Positions 24,971 through 33,062 of a DNA stretch of 56,747 nucleotides are shown in pieces. The stretch covers positions 1 through 56,747 of the forward strand of contig JAJZTQ010000017.1 in assembly GCA_021848825.1 (NCBI GenBank), given 5' to 3'. Numbering within the stretch: the first letter of the stretch is position 1; each line of letters starts with the position of its first letter. Position numbers and translations under genes: made by a program. The stretch is from Pseudomonadota bacterium. GTDB lineage: Bacteria > Pseudomonadota > Gammaproteobacteria > Burkholderiales > JABEVD01. The notes under the pieces were generated by a model, which saw only the letters and a program-made list of their open reading frames with translations, made no database searches and had not been told where the DNA came from.

Positions 24971-25581
24971 GATGCGTCAAGCCTTTCCCAGAATTCCTCC
25001 CTGCCGTTCGACTTCGGGAAAGGCTCGTCAGGGACGGGCCTGCCTAGAAATTCGCAGAGCGGATCCCATCCCTGTCTCACTTCGAAAACGAGAAGCCTGC
25101 CGGGCGGGATCGTTTCCTTCACTGCCTGGCAATGATCCCTGTAGGCGTCGATGATCTCGTCCTTTTGCATTCCGGCCGAAATGCCGCATCTGGAAGTCAC
25201 GCCGTGGCCCATTTCCAGGAAAGGCCTCATTTCCGCAGGCGCTTCCCGTCTTGTCTCGAGAAGCCTGAATATCGTCTGCGAAAAGCTCTCGTACCATCTT
25301 TCCGGTTCCCGTGCGGTCAGCACGAATTTCGCATCGGGATAGGCTTCCGAAAGCTCTTTCCAGAATGCCGCCGTCGGCCAGTCCACGGCAGAATTGTAGC
25401 CCCTGTAGGCGTTTTCCCAGTCGTGCTCTCCGTCCACCGCTGCGCTCCAGATCGGAACGTGAAGCGGCGGGTTCTTGATGACTTCCTCCATGTGATGGCA
25501 GGGGCCGAATCCGAGCATTTCGAGTGCGAGCTTGAGGGAATATGTGCCGGTGCGCCCGACTCCCGCGCCTATGACCTTCAT
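24967..25581 (-). CDS. Sulfotransferase-family protein
   Basis: A 204-residue protein of the short bacterial sulfotransferase family (Sulfotransfer_4 type). The PAPS 5'-phosphosulfate loop is at the N-terminus (GAGVGRTGTYSLKLALEMLG), and the 3'-phosphate region is FVLTAREPERWYES near residue 90. It would move sulfate from PAPS to a hydroxyl or amine. TAGGAGAAGG precedes ATG 25581. It follows the O-methyltransferase gene by nine bases on the same strand, so the two may decorate one small molecule. The substrate is unknown. Confidence 0.87.
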   Translation of the reverse strand: MKVIGAGVGRTGTYSLKLALEMLGFGPCHHMEEVIKNPPLHVPIWSAAVDGEHDWENAYRGYNSAVDWPTAAFWKELSEAYPDAKFVLTAREPERWYESFSQTIFRLLETRREAPAEMRPFLEMGHGVTSRCGISAGMQKDEIIDAYRDHCQAVKETIPPGRLLVFEVRQGWDPLCEFLGRPVPDEPFPKSNGREEFWERLDAS

Positions 25582-25590
25582 GGCCTTCTC

Positions 25591-26595
25591 CTATTTCGTC
25601 GCGATCACCATCGAGTCGGGGCCTGCGAGATGCTCGATTCTGGTCGACGAGAAACCGGCTTCCATCATCCAGGACTTGCAGTCCTTTCCGGTGAAATCGA
25701 AGCCGCCGGGCGTCTCTATCAGCATGTTGAGGCTCATCAGCAGTCCGAATGCGTTCTTCGATCTTTCGTCGTCTATGAGCGCCTCGTAGACGACGAGCGA
25801 TCCTCCGTCGGGAAGCGCTTCATAGGCCTTCGAGATCAGCATCTTTTTCGTCTGAAGATCCCAGTCGTGCAATATATGGCCCATCAACACCACATCCGCT
25901 TTCGGAAGATCGTCCTCGAAAAAGTTGCCTGGCTGGAACGAAAGGCGATCGGAAACCCCGTTTTCCAGTACATATTCCTCGAAGACTGGCGCAACTTCAG
26001 GGAGATCGAATCCCTTTCCAGAAAGATGGGGATTGGCTTTCGCGATCTGGACAGCAAGGTCGCCCTGGGCCGTTCCGATATCGACGAAGGTGCCATGATC
26101 CCGCCACGGAAAGGTCGAGGCGATGACCATGTTGGAGCCCCGGCTCACCCCCGTCATGGCGGAGAGGAATTCCTTGAGCCTTGCGGGATCGGCGTACAGC
26201 GATTCGAAAACGCCCTTGCCGTGTTCCCTGGATTCGTTCTGGGGCAATCCCGTCCTCAGCGCTTCCGTGAGACGGTTCCAGTGCCCGAAGAGGCGATGGT
26301 TCGCCATTTCCAGTATTCCCCCCACATAGGAGGGTTTCCTTTTGTCGAGGAAATGATCGGTTTCAGGCGTGTTGGAATAGACATCCCCATTCCTTTCCAG
26401 GAATTCGAGCGCAACCAGCGCATCGAGAAAATCGCGCGCCGATCTGGGGTGAAGTCCGATCCTGCCCGAGAGTTTTTCGAAAGGCGCCGGACCTTTCGCG
26501 AGCTCGGTGAAAATGCCCATTTCGACCGCGCTCAGCAGCGCTTTGGACGCCCAGAATGCCATTCCCGTCTGAAGTATCTTGCCCGGATTTTTCAT
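25591..26595 (-). CDS. O-methyltransferase (HIOMT/plant OMT-like family 2)
   Basis: A 334-residue SAM-dependent enzyme. The N-terminal winged-helix dimerisation part ([20 protein letters not shown]) is followed by the Rossmann domain: [17 protein letters not shown] (SAM loop), [11 protein letters not shown], and MGHILHDWD, where the catalytic-type His-Asp lies. Relatives methylate hydroxyls of aromatic or polyketide compounds. AGGGGAAATCC precedes ATG 26595. It forms a two-gene unit with the sulfotransferase and is divergent from a flavin reductase gene over a 92-base gap. Confidence 0.9.
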   Translation of the reverse strand: MKNPGKILQTGMAFWASKALLSAVEMGIFTELAKGPAPFEKLSGRIGLHPRSARDFLDALVALEFLERNGDVYSNTPETDHFLDKRKPSYVGGILEMANHRLFGHWNRLTEALRTGLPQNESREHGKGVFESLYADPARLKEFLSAMTGVSRGSNMVIASTFPWRDHGTFVDIGTAQGDLAVQIAKANPHLSGKGFDLPEVAPVFEEYVLENGVSDRLSFQPGNFFEDDLPKADVVLMGHILHDWDLQTKKMLISKAYEALPDGGSLVVYEALIDDERSKNAFGLLMSLNMLIETPGGFDFTGKDCKSWMMEAGFSSTRIEHLAGPDSMVIATK

Positions 26596-26687
26596 GGATT
26601 TCCCCTATTGCCGAAACCTTACCGGAATTTGATGGTCTTTACCAGCGCGGGAACATTGCAGGATATAATTCAAAGCAAGGAGCATCG

Positions 26688-27317
26688 ATGCAGATAGACC
26701 CTCTTCTTCATTCCAAGGCGGACAATTACAGGCTTCTGACCAATCTCGTCGTCCCCAGGCCGATCGCATGGGTCACCACCCTGAGCGAAGACGGCGTCGT
26801 CAACCTGGCCCCTTTCAGCTTCTTCAATGCAGTGGGATCGGATCCGATCTATATTGTCATCAGCATCGGTCTCAGGGATTCGGGAGGATCGAAGGATACG
26901 GCGAAGAACATCCTCGAGCGCGGGGAATTCGTCGTGAATCTCGTCACGGAAGCGCTTTTCGATGCGATGAACATTTCCGCAGCCGATTTTCCTCCCGGGA
27001 TCAGCGAGCTTTCTGCCGCGAATCTCCATCCCGCCCCTTCAGTCAGGATCGGTGCGCCCAGGGTGATGGAATCGGAGGCGAGCATGGAGTGCAGGCTCCA
27101 CAGTTCGCAGAAGCTGGGAGAGAACACCCTGATCATAGGGGAAGTGGTGATGTTCCATGTCGCGGATCCTCTCCTGGGGTCGGGACGCCATGCGGAGAAT
27201 TTCGCGCCGATAGGGCGTCTCGGATCGCCTTCCGCCTATTGCAGAACGACGGACAGATTCAGCATTCCCAGGATAAGCCATGAAAAATGGTCGAAGGAAA
27301 ACGGAGGAAGCAAATGA
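26688..27317 (+). CDS. Flavin reductase-like FMN-binding protein
   Basis: A 209-residue protein with the flavin-reductase-like split barrel: VVPRPIAWVTTLSEDGVVNL, APFSFFNAVGSDP, GSKDTAKNILERGEFVVNLV. Such proteins bind FMN and either reduce free flavin with NAD(P)H or act as small oxidoreductases. AAGGAGC precedes ATG 26688, which was chosen over a longer frame. Its stop overlaps the start of the dienelactone-hydrolase gene (ATGA), so the two form an operon, divergent from the methyltransferase/sulfotransferase pair. Confidence 0.88.
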   Translation: MQIDPLLHSKADNYRLLTNLVVPRPIAWVTTLSEDGVVNLAPFSFFNAVGSDPIYIVISIGLRDSGGSKDTAKNILERGEFVVNLVTEALFDAMNISAADFPPGISELSAANLHPAPSVRIGAPRVMESEASMECRLHSSQKLGENTLIIGEVVMFHVADPLLGSGRHAENFAPIGRLGSPSAYCRTTDRFSIPRISHEKWSKENGGSK

Positions 27318-28060
27318 CCCGGGAAGAAACCGGCATAACGACGAGAGACGGGATCTCCCCTGCCCGGGTTTTCATCCCTGAAGGCAAGGGACCCTGGCCC
27401 GCGGTGATTTTCTACATGGACGCATTCGGAATGAGGCCGGCCATGTCCGAAATGGCGGATCGCCTCTCCAGGGGAGGCTATCTCGTTCTTCTTCCCGACA
27501 TTTTCTATCGCCTGGAAGACCAGGAACCCCGTGTCCCTTCGGACGCCTCGAAGAATCCCGCCCTTCGCGAGAAACTGATGAAAAAGGTGGCGACCCTGGA
27601 TCGCGAAAAGCGGATCGCCGATGGACAGGCCTATATCGAATTCCTTTCTTCCAGGAAGGAAGCGAAGGGGAAATGCTTCGGCGTCATCGGCTACTGCATG
27701 GGGGGTAATGTTGCGCTCACGGTTGCAGGCGCCTACCCCGAGCGGTTTGCGGCGATCGCCTCCTTCCATGGCGGCAATCTCGCTGCAGACAAGCCTGAAA
27801 GCCCTCATCATTTCCTGAAGAACCTTTCTGGAAAGGTTTACGTCGCGGGCGCAGACGCGGATGCATCCTTCCCTGAAGAGCAGAAAGAGAGGCTGGAGAA
27901 GGCATTGGCGGATGCCGGCATAGACCATCTCGTCGAAACCTACAGCGGCGCACGCCACGGGTTTGCTGTTCCTGATTCGCCCGCCTTCGATCGGGATGCT
28001 TGCGAACGCCACTGGAAAGCCCTTTTCGACCTGCTGGGGAGCGCTCAATGGAACCGGTAG
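27314..28060 (+). CDS. Dienelactone hydrolase-family protein
   Basis: A 248-residue alpha/beta hydrolase. The nucleophile elbow is GYCMGGN, with Cys as in dienelactone hydrolases, and the catalytic His is in SGARHGFAV; an Asp in AGADADASF completes the triad. The strand PAVIFYMDAFGMRPAM supplies the oxyanion region. It would open lactone or ester rings in the cytoplasm. ATG 27314 overlaps the preceding stop (ATGA). The 3' end overlaps the convergent DUF3301 gene by 16 bases. Confidence 0.9.
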   Translation: MTREETGITTRDGISPARVFIPEGKGPWPAVIFYMDAFGMRPAMSEMADRLSRGGYLVLLPDIFYRLEDQEPRVPSDASKNPALREKLMKKVATLDREKRIADGQAYIEFLSSRKEAKGKCFGVIGYCMGGNVALTVAGAYPERFAAIASFHGGNLAADKPESPHHFLKNLSGKVYVAGADADASFPEEQKERLEKALADAGIDHLVETYSGARHGFAVPDSPAFDRDACERHWKALFDLLGSAQWNR

Positions 28061-28323
28061 GGTTCGAGGGTCAGCGATGCTATGCTTTTTCCGAGGAGAA
28101 CGACTTTGCCTTCGAGGCGCCTGTCGCCGGTGTCGCTGAATTCGAACCGGTATGTTCTTTCGATTCCCTTCTTCCTGATGGCGAGACCTGTGGATACCGT
28201 TTCGTCGAGAAACTGGAGATCGGCTTCGAGGCAGGCTCGTTTCCCGGCAGCCCGCGCTATTTCGTTCGCGCGAAGGCTGTCGAGCCAGAACCAGATCAGG
28301 AGGGAAAGAAGGAGAAATGCCAT
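28045..28323 (-). CDS. DUF3301 membrane-anchored protein
   Basis: A 92-residue protein with one N-terminal membrane helix (MAFLLLSLLIWFWLDSLRA) and a soluble domain with the DUF3301 pattern: a conserved Cys, LQFLDETVSTG, then RTYRFEFSDTGDRRLEGKVV. The family occurs mainly in beta- and gammaproteobacteria and has no known function. It is probably anchored in the inner membrane. It overlaps the dienelactone-hydrolase gene end by 16 bases. Confidence 0.85.
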   Translation of the reverse strand: MAFLLLSLLIWFWLDSLRANEIARAAGKRACLEADLQFLDETVSTGLAIRKKGIERTYRFEFSDTGDRRLEGKVVLLGKSIASLTLEPYRFH

Positions 28324-28366
28324 CCGGGCATTCTAGCATGGACCATGTTGCAGAAAAGGAGTCGGG

Positions 28367-29272
28367 ATGAGTGACGCGATCGAAGGCCTTCCGCCCAGAA
28401 TGCGAAGGCTCGTGGATGAGGCGAGGAAATTCCCCCCTGTTTCCGTGGCCGTTGTGGATGCGGGCGAAGAGCATGTGATAGAAGGAGCAAGGGAGGCGGC
28501 GCTTGCCGGTCTCATCGAGCCTGTTCTGATAGGCAGGCGCAGGGAAATAGAGCGGGTCATGGAAGGGCTGGACTACCCGATCATCGAGACCGATTCCGAG
28601 CAGGATGCGGCGTCGCTCGGCGTCGAGCAGGTGAAGGAAGGAAAGGCTTCAGCCCTGATGAAGGGATGGATACACACGGATGTGCTGATGCATCCCGTTC
28701 TCGCCAACCTCAGGACCGGAAAAAGGATCAGCCATGTTTTCGTTGTGGAGCTTGCGACCTACCACAAGCTTCTTTTCGTGACGGATGCCGCGATCAACAT
28801 CGCGCCCGACCTGCTTGCGAAGGTCTCCATCGTTCAGAATGCGGTGGACCTCGCCCGGCTTTTCGGCATAGAAAGGCCGAAGGTTGCAGCCCTTTCCGCG
28901 GTTGAGCAAGTCAAGCCCGCCATCTTCTCGACGATAGACGCCGCCTGCCTCAGCAAGATGGCGGAAAGGGGGCAGATCAGGAATGCCGTCGTGGACGGCC
29001 CGCTTGCCTTCGACAACGCCATCTCCAGGGAAGCGGCGCTCACCAAGAACATCAAAAGCGAAGTCTCGGGCGACGTGGATATCCTGCTTGCCCCGGATCT
29101 CGACTCGGGAAACATTCTCGCCAAGGATCTGGAATACCTGGCCGGCGCCACCATGGGGGGAATCGTCGTCGGGGCGAAGGTGCCGATCATGCTGCCTTCC
29201 AGATCGGACCCGCCTTCAGCGCGAATCGTCTCCGCCGCGATCGCGTCGCTCCTCCATCACAAAGGAATCTAG
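28367..29272 (+). CDS. Phosphate acetyl/butyryltransferase-family enzyme
   Basis: A 301-residue protein of the phosphotransacetylase family, including GLIEPVLIGRRREIE, ALMKGWIHTDVLMHPVL, VDGPLAFDNAIS and the C-terminal GNILAKDLEYLAGATMGGIV. It swaps CoA and phosphate on acetyl-CoA or a related acyl-CoA. Length and motifs fit the short, phosphate-butyryl-like form. The usual partner, a carboxylate kinase, is not adjacent. AAAAGGAGTCGGG precedes ATG 28367. It overlaps rdgC by four bases at the 3' ends. Confidence 0.9.
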   Translation: MSDAIEGLPPRMRRLVDEARKFPPVSVAVVDAGEEHVIEGAREAALAGLIEPVLIGRRREIERVMEGLDYPIIETDSEQDAASLGVEQVKEGKASALMKGWIHTDVLMHPVLANLRTGKRISHVFVVELATYHKLLFVTDAAINIAPDLLAKVSIVQNAVDLARLFGIERPKVAALSAVEQVKPAIFSTIDAACLSKMAERGQIRNAVVDGPLAFDNAISREAALTKNIKSEVSGDVDILLAPDLDSGNILAKDLEYLAGATMGGIVVGAKVPIMLPSRSDPPSARIVSAAIASLLHHKGI

Positions 29273-30132
29273 CCTTCTCCGCCGAGCGCGTCGACGAGAT
29301 CCTTCAGAAGGCGGGCAAGATCCCCTGTCATGATGGCGAAGTCGGCTTCGAATTGATCCTCTTCCGTTTCCTGCTCGAAGAGCGGGGTGAGGCGCCTGAT
29401 CCGGAAATCCTCGTCCAGGACGAAGGAAATCCTGTCGTTCCAGGTCATCGCGAGCCTCGTCGCCTCCTTGCCCTGTCCGATATGTTTTCTGATTTCTTCC
29501 GAGTCGAGCGAATGATGGGCGTACTTCACTTTCGCCTTTTCGTCTTCCCTCGATCTCAGTTCGCAATCCATGTCGACCGTGAAGGAGGAAGGCAGATCGT
29601 CTCCGGAGAGCCATCCGGTCATGGCGGACTTGGGCGAAATGGCCGTCTTGAGAAGGGAAGCCGAAAATTCGACTGAAGATTTCCTGAAGGCATCGAGCAG
29701 TTCATCGGCCCTCGCAGGACTGGATGCATCGACTGCAAGCCATCCGCCTTCAGGATCTATCCAGGCGTGGGTCCTCCTTCTCAAGGCGAAGGCCCGGGGA
29801 AGCAGTTCATCCGTGACCGCTTCCCTTATTTCCTTCATCTGCTTTTTCCCTGGCTTCTTTCCGTCCCTTTCCTCCATTTCCTCAGCCCTGCTTTTGACAT
29901 GCTGGGAAATGACGGATGCGGGAAGGAGCTTCCTTTCCATGCCGAGCGCAACCAGCATCTGTCCTGCCAGGGAATAAACATGGGTTTCTTCCCTTGGCGG
30001 GACCCAGCCGATCTGCTGCATTTCCGATCCGGAGCATGGCTGAAGCGGGCGTTTTGAAAGCTTTTCATCGAGTTCTGCAGCAGACAGTTGCCAGCTGCCG
30101 ATGCGATAGACCTGGAGATTCCTGAACCACAT
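29269..30132 (-). CDS. rdgC: Recombination-associated protein RdgC
   Basis: A 287-residue DNA-binding protein that forms a ring around double-stranded DNA and restrains RecA. It starts MWFRNLQVYRI, the usual N-terminus, with the family motifs GWVPP, KLLPASVI, KSRAEEMEERDGKKPG, AVTDELLPRAFALRRRTHAWID and a C-terminal AIMTGDLARLLKDL. Length is near the family norm (about 300). The start is set at ATG 30132 by homology; the frame runs 51 bases further without support. Confidence 0.96.
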   Translation of the reverse strand: MWFRNLQVYRIGSWQLSAAELDEKLSKRPLQPCSGSEMQQIGWVPPREETHVYSLAGQMLVALGMERKLLPASVISQHVKSRAEEMEERDGKKPGKKQMKEIREAVTDELLPRAFALRRRTHAWIDPEGGWLAVDASSPARADELLDAFRKSSVEFSASLLKTAISPKSAMTGWLSGDDLPSSFTVDMDCELRSREDEKAKVKYAHHSLDSEEIRKHIGQGKEATRLAMTWNDRISFVLDEDFRIRRLTPLFEQETEEDQFEADFAIMTGDLARLLKDLVDALGGEG

Positions 30133-30268
30133 GTCGAAAATCCGAAAATGGGCGATTCTACACCATGTCTCGGCCTCTTTCATGCCGGAATTGTCGCGTT
30201 TGCGAAAAGGAAGCTTTCTTTTTCAAAGGCACGAACCTTGCCTCTAAAGCTTCTGAAAGGAGAATGAC

Positions 30269-30352
30269 ATGAGCGGATTTTTCATGGATTGGGACGGCAA
30301 TCTTCGCAGCGTCGAAGACGCCGGAAGGCTCTTTTCGGCGCTTCAGGAATGA
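30269..30352 (+). CDS. Putative 27-residue small protein
   Basis: The frame MSGFFMDWDGNLRSVEDAGR and seven more residues follows AAAGGAGAATGAC, a strong ribosome site, in the 136-base gap after divergent rdgC. It ends just before the convergent SDR gene. The composition is acidic and amphipathic. Nothing is known to me; the ribosome site is the main support. Confidence 0.33.
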   Translation: MSGFFMDWDGNLRSVEDAGRLFSALQE

Positions 30353-30354
30353 TC

Positions 30355-31047
30355 TCACCAGGGAACGGTCTTGCCGTCATAGCCGATGAATTTTCCGGAA
30401 TCCCCTATCGAGAGGCCGGCTATCACTCGCTTCATTCCCGATACGCTCTCTTCCACGGAAATCAGGGCGCCCGGCCCGCCCATGTCTGTTTTCACCCAGC
30501 CCGGATGAAGCAAGACCGCAGTGATGCCGAGAGGCCCGAGATCTATGGAAAGGCTCTTCACCACCATGTTGACGGCGGCCTTGCTGGAACGGTAGAGGTA
30601 GTCGCTTCCCCCGGTGTTGTCGGAAATGCTGCCCATCTTGCTGGTGACCACCGCGATGGTCTTCAGCGTGCTTCGGGAAACCTGCTCGATGAAGGTCTCG
30701 GCCAGTTTGAGGGTCGCCATAGTGTTGACGCTGAATGCTTCCATCCATTTGCCGTAGTCGGTATGGCCGAAGCCACGCGACCCCGAGTCGGGATAGATGC
30801 CGGCATTGCTGATCAGGAGATCGATCGGCTCTCCGGAAAGGGTTCTTCCGAGCTGTTCGATCCGATCGCGATCTGAGACATCCAGCAGAGGGTTCTCGAC
30901 GAGTCCTGGATGCTTTTCGGCGAGTTTTCCGATTTCCTGCGAAGGTCTGCGGCTGCAGGCGAAGACGCGCCAGCCTTCTGCCGCATACTGCCTGGAGAAT
31001 TCGAACCCTATGCCCCTGTTCGCACCCGTGATCAAGACTGTTTTCAT
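30355..31047 (-). CDS. Short-chain dehydrogenase/reductase
   Basis: A 230-residue SDR. The NAD(P) loop is TGANRGIG at residues 8-15, the NAG-type motif is ISNAGIYPDS, and the active site is YRSSKAA with Ser in VVTSKMGSIS. It resembles the C-factor/sepiapterin-reductase-like branch; substrate unknown. GGGGGGCGAC precedes ATG 31047. It stands alone. Confidence 0.92.
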   Translation of the reverse strand: MKTVLITGANRGIGFEFSRQYAAEGWRVFACSRRPSQEIGKLAEKHPGLVENPLLDVSDRDRIEQLGRTLSGEPIDLLISNAGIYPDSGSRGFGHTDYGKWMEAFSVNTMATLKLAETFIEQVSRSTLKTIAVVTSKMGSISDNTGGSDYLYRSSKAAVNMVVKSLSIDLGPLGITAVLLHPGWVKTDMGGPGALISVEESVSGMKRVIAGLSIGDSGKFIGYDGKTVPW

Positions 31048-31232
31048 GTCGCCCCCCGCTTTCAATATTATCCGGATTTTTTCCGAAATCAAGCAATGCC
31101 GATTGAAATGAAAGAGACCATGCATCCCGCAGCGCGATAGGCGATCGAAGTCTGCTTCAACCAGCAGCAGGTGGATTGACGACGCCTTTTCGGCCTGGCT
31201 GTCGGAACGCTAGTCTCTCCGGGAGAAGCTTC

Positions 31233-31421
31233 TCATACGCCCAATTCCGTCTCGAGCGCCCGGTATTCCGTGAAATAGAATTTCAGCCTCGCTTTCGAAA
31301 CTTTCACCTCGCGGCATTTTTCAGCCGGTTTCGAAGCCTGGTTTTTGGGTGAAGGATGGGCATCGGCGTGTTCGGCCGCGGCCACGAGAACGAAGGCTGC
31401 AAGAAGCGCGATTTTTTTCAT
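31233..31421 (-). CDS. Small secreted protein downstream of pal
   Basis: A 62-residue product with a signal peptide (KKIALLAAFVLVAAAEHADA, cleaved near residue 21) and a basic mature part of about 40 residues with one Cys (AEKCREVKVSKARLKFYF). GGGGGAACC precedes ATG 31421. It starts eight bases after the pal stop, so it is cotranscribed and likely envelope-related. No family recognised. Confidence 0.6.
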   Translation of the reverse strand: MKKIALLAAFVLVAAAEHADAHPSPKNQASKPAEKCREVKVSKARLKFYFTEYRALETELGV

Positions 31422-31429
31422 GGTTCCCC

Positions 31430-31957
31430 CTATTCGCTCTGGTAAACGATATCCGTTCTGCGGTTCTGCGCCCAGGCTTCCTCGTCGTGGCCGAGCGCCT
31501 TGGGCTTCTCCGAACCGAAGCTGATTGTCGAGATCTGGCTTGCCGGCACGCCTGCCGATTCCATCAGCTGTTTGACGCTGTCCGCCCTTCTCTGGCCGAG
31601 CGCGAGATTGTATTCGCGGCTGCCCCGCTCGTCGCAATTCCCCTGGATCTGCACCTTCGCCGAAGGATGCGCTATCAGGTATTCCGAATGCGCCTTGATC
31701 ATGGGCTTGTATTCGTCCTTGACGGCATCGCTTCCGAAATCATAGTACACGCTTCTCTTGAAAAGGATGCTCTGGGGATCGTTGAGGGGATTGGAAGAAA
31801 GCGATCCCGACTGGATCGCGCTGGTCTTCGCAGAACCCGAATCCGGCGTCTGGGATTTTTCGACTATGGGGGCGGATTTCCCCGTTTCCCTCGATTGTTC
31901 GCTTGCGCAGGCTGCCAAGAGGCTCAGCAGGATCATGCTCGGCACGATTTTTTTCAT
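31430..31957 (-). CDS. pal: Peptidoglycan-associated lipoprotein Pal
   Basis: A 175-residue OmpA-like lipoprotein. The lipobox LLAAC places the acylated Cys near residue 17; a Ser-rich linker follows, then the OmpA domain with VYYDFGSDAVK and the peptidoglycan-binding NCDERGSREYNLALGQRRAD. It tethers the outer membrane to the wall, normally with TolB. AGGAG precedes ATG 31957. The tolQRAB genes are not adjacent, so this may be a second Pal paralogue rather than the tol-operon copy; sequence alone cannot decide. Confidence 0.88.
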   Translation of the reverse strand: MKKIVPSMILLSLLAACASEQSRETGKSAPIVEKSQTPDSGSAKTSAIQSGSLSSNPLNDPQSILFKRSVYYDFGSDAVKDEYKPMIKAHSEYLIAHPSAKVQIQGNCDERGSREYNLALGQRRADSVKQLMESAGVPASQISTISFGSEKPKALGHDEEAWAQNRRTDIVYQSE

Positions 31958-32014
31958 GAATGTTCTCCTGATGTTGACCGCGAATCTACACCATCGTCCT
32001 TACAGGAGCATTAC

Positions 32015-32176
32015 ATGGAGCCTTCATGGGAAGATTCAAGTCCGTGCATGCATTTTGCTTCAATCCCTGCTTGCATTCGAATTGTAGACAAAGCGACAAA
32101 AGGTTTTTCAGATGGAATCGAAACGATGTCAACTGATGCATTCCGTTCCGAGCGCTGGTCGAAACAGTCTCCTTGA
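32015..32176 (+). CDS. Doubtful 53-residue ORF
   Basis: An ATG frame preceded by AGGAG at six bases, in the 276-base gap between pal and the PsiF-like gene. It begins MEPSWEDSSPCMHFASIPAC. It has no recognisable motif and mixed codon use. The ribosome site is its only support; it may be chance. Confidence 0.22.
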   Translation: MEPSWEDSSPCMHFASIPACIRIVDKATKGFSDGIETMSTDAFRSERWSKQSP

Positions 32177-32233
32177 TTTTTTCATTTTCATGCCTATGCT
32201 GAATCATTTGTCTAAAAACGATAGGAGGAAATG

Positions 32234-32455
32234 ATGAAAAAAATACTCGCTGCAATGCTTTTGGCGGTCATGGCTTCGACCTGCGCCCTGGCCGCAGAGC
32301 CTTCTCATGAGATGCAGAAACCGGTCAAGGAGAAGAAGCTCACCAAGCAGCAGATGAAGATGAGGACCTGCAGCAAGGATGCGAAGGAAAAGAAGCTGAA
32401 AGGGGAAGAGCGCAGGAAGTTCATGAAATCCTGTCTTTCCGGAAAGAACAAGTGA
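32234..32455 (+). CDS. PsiF-family periplasmic protein
   Basis: A 73-residue protein with a signal peptide (MKKILAAMLLAVMASTCALA) and a Lys-rich mature part containing the PsiF repeat QQMKMRTCSKDAKEKKLKGE, with paired Cys (TCSKDA and SCLSG). E. coli PsiF is phosphate-starvation induced, but its function is unclear. AGGAGG precedes ATG 32234 at five bases; ATG 32231 is too close to it. It abuts the convergent DUF1134 gene. Confidence 0.85.
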   Translation: MKKILAAMLLAVMASTCALAAEPSHEMQKPVKEKKLTKQQMKMRTCSKDAKEKKLKGEERRKFMKSCLSGKNK

Positions 32456-33013
32456 TCAGAAGGGATTCCAGGTCTTCTTTCTGGTGTAGTGCATGTAGCC
32501 TACGCTTGCGCCGGCGCGAAGTCCGACTCCCAGCCTGATCGGGGCGAGGATGATGTCCCCGCTCTGCTGGTAGTTGATTCCCGCGCCGCCCACATAATAG
32601 AAGCTGCCGTCGACCCCGGGAAAGCGCTGGAAAATCTTGCTCGCGGAAGGAAGGTGGTAGACCAGCACGAAAACCTTCGACGCATTTCCGCCCAGGTCGA
32701 AGCCGATCGAGGGTCCTGTCCAGTAGACCTTTTCGTTCCCGCCCTTCTTGAATTTCAGCACGCCATCGCCGTACCTCAGGCCCACCCCTATCGCGCCGCT
32801 GGCCTCTTCCCCTTCGATATAGGCATTGGGCCTGCCATGTTCCCTGAAAGCCTTTTCGATGATTTTTCCGAGCCCTTCGGTGGTTTTTCCGAAGAAGCGG
32901 GTCGCATCCCTGACGATGGTATCCTGATCGTAGGTGTCCTCGTCGGCGGCGCTCGCAGAATAGGCCTGGAAAAGGCAAAGGGCGCAGAGCAGGGGGAGAA
33001 GCCATTTCTTCAT
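32456..33013 (-). CDS. DUF1134/EipA-family envelope protein
   Basis: A 185-residue protein with a signal peptide (KKWLLPLLCALCLFQAYSAS) and the DUF1134 domain: FFGKTTEGLGKIIEKAF, GIGVGLRYGDG-like strand, WTGPSIGFDLGGNASKVFVL, YYVGGAGINYQ. The Brucella member EipA is a periplasmic beta-barrel-like protein needed for cell-envelope integrity. GAAAGGAG precedes ATG 33013. Not visibly in an operon. Confidence 0.88.
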   Translation of the reverse strand: MKKWLLPLLCALCLFQAYSASAADEDTYDQDTIVRDATRFFGKTTEGLGKIIEKAFREHGRPNAYIEGEEASGAIGVGLRYGDGVLKFKKGGNEKVYWTGPSIGFDLGGNASKVFVLVYHLPSASKIFQRFPGVDGSFYYVGGAGINYQQSGDIILAPIRLGVGLRAGASVGYMHYTRKKTWNPF

Positions 33014-33062
33014 TTTTTTCTCCTTTCGAATGAAGAAAGCATGGCTCGATTGCGGCGCTCTG

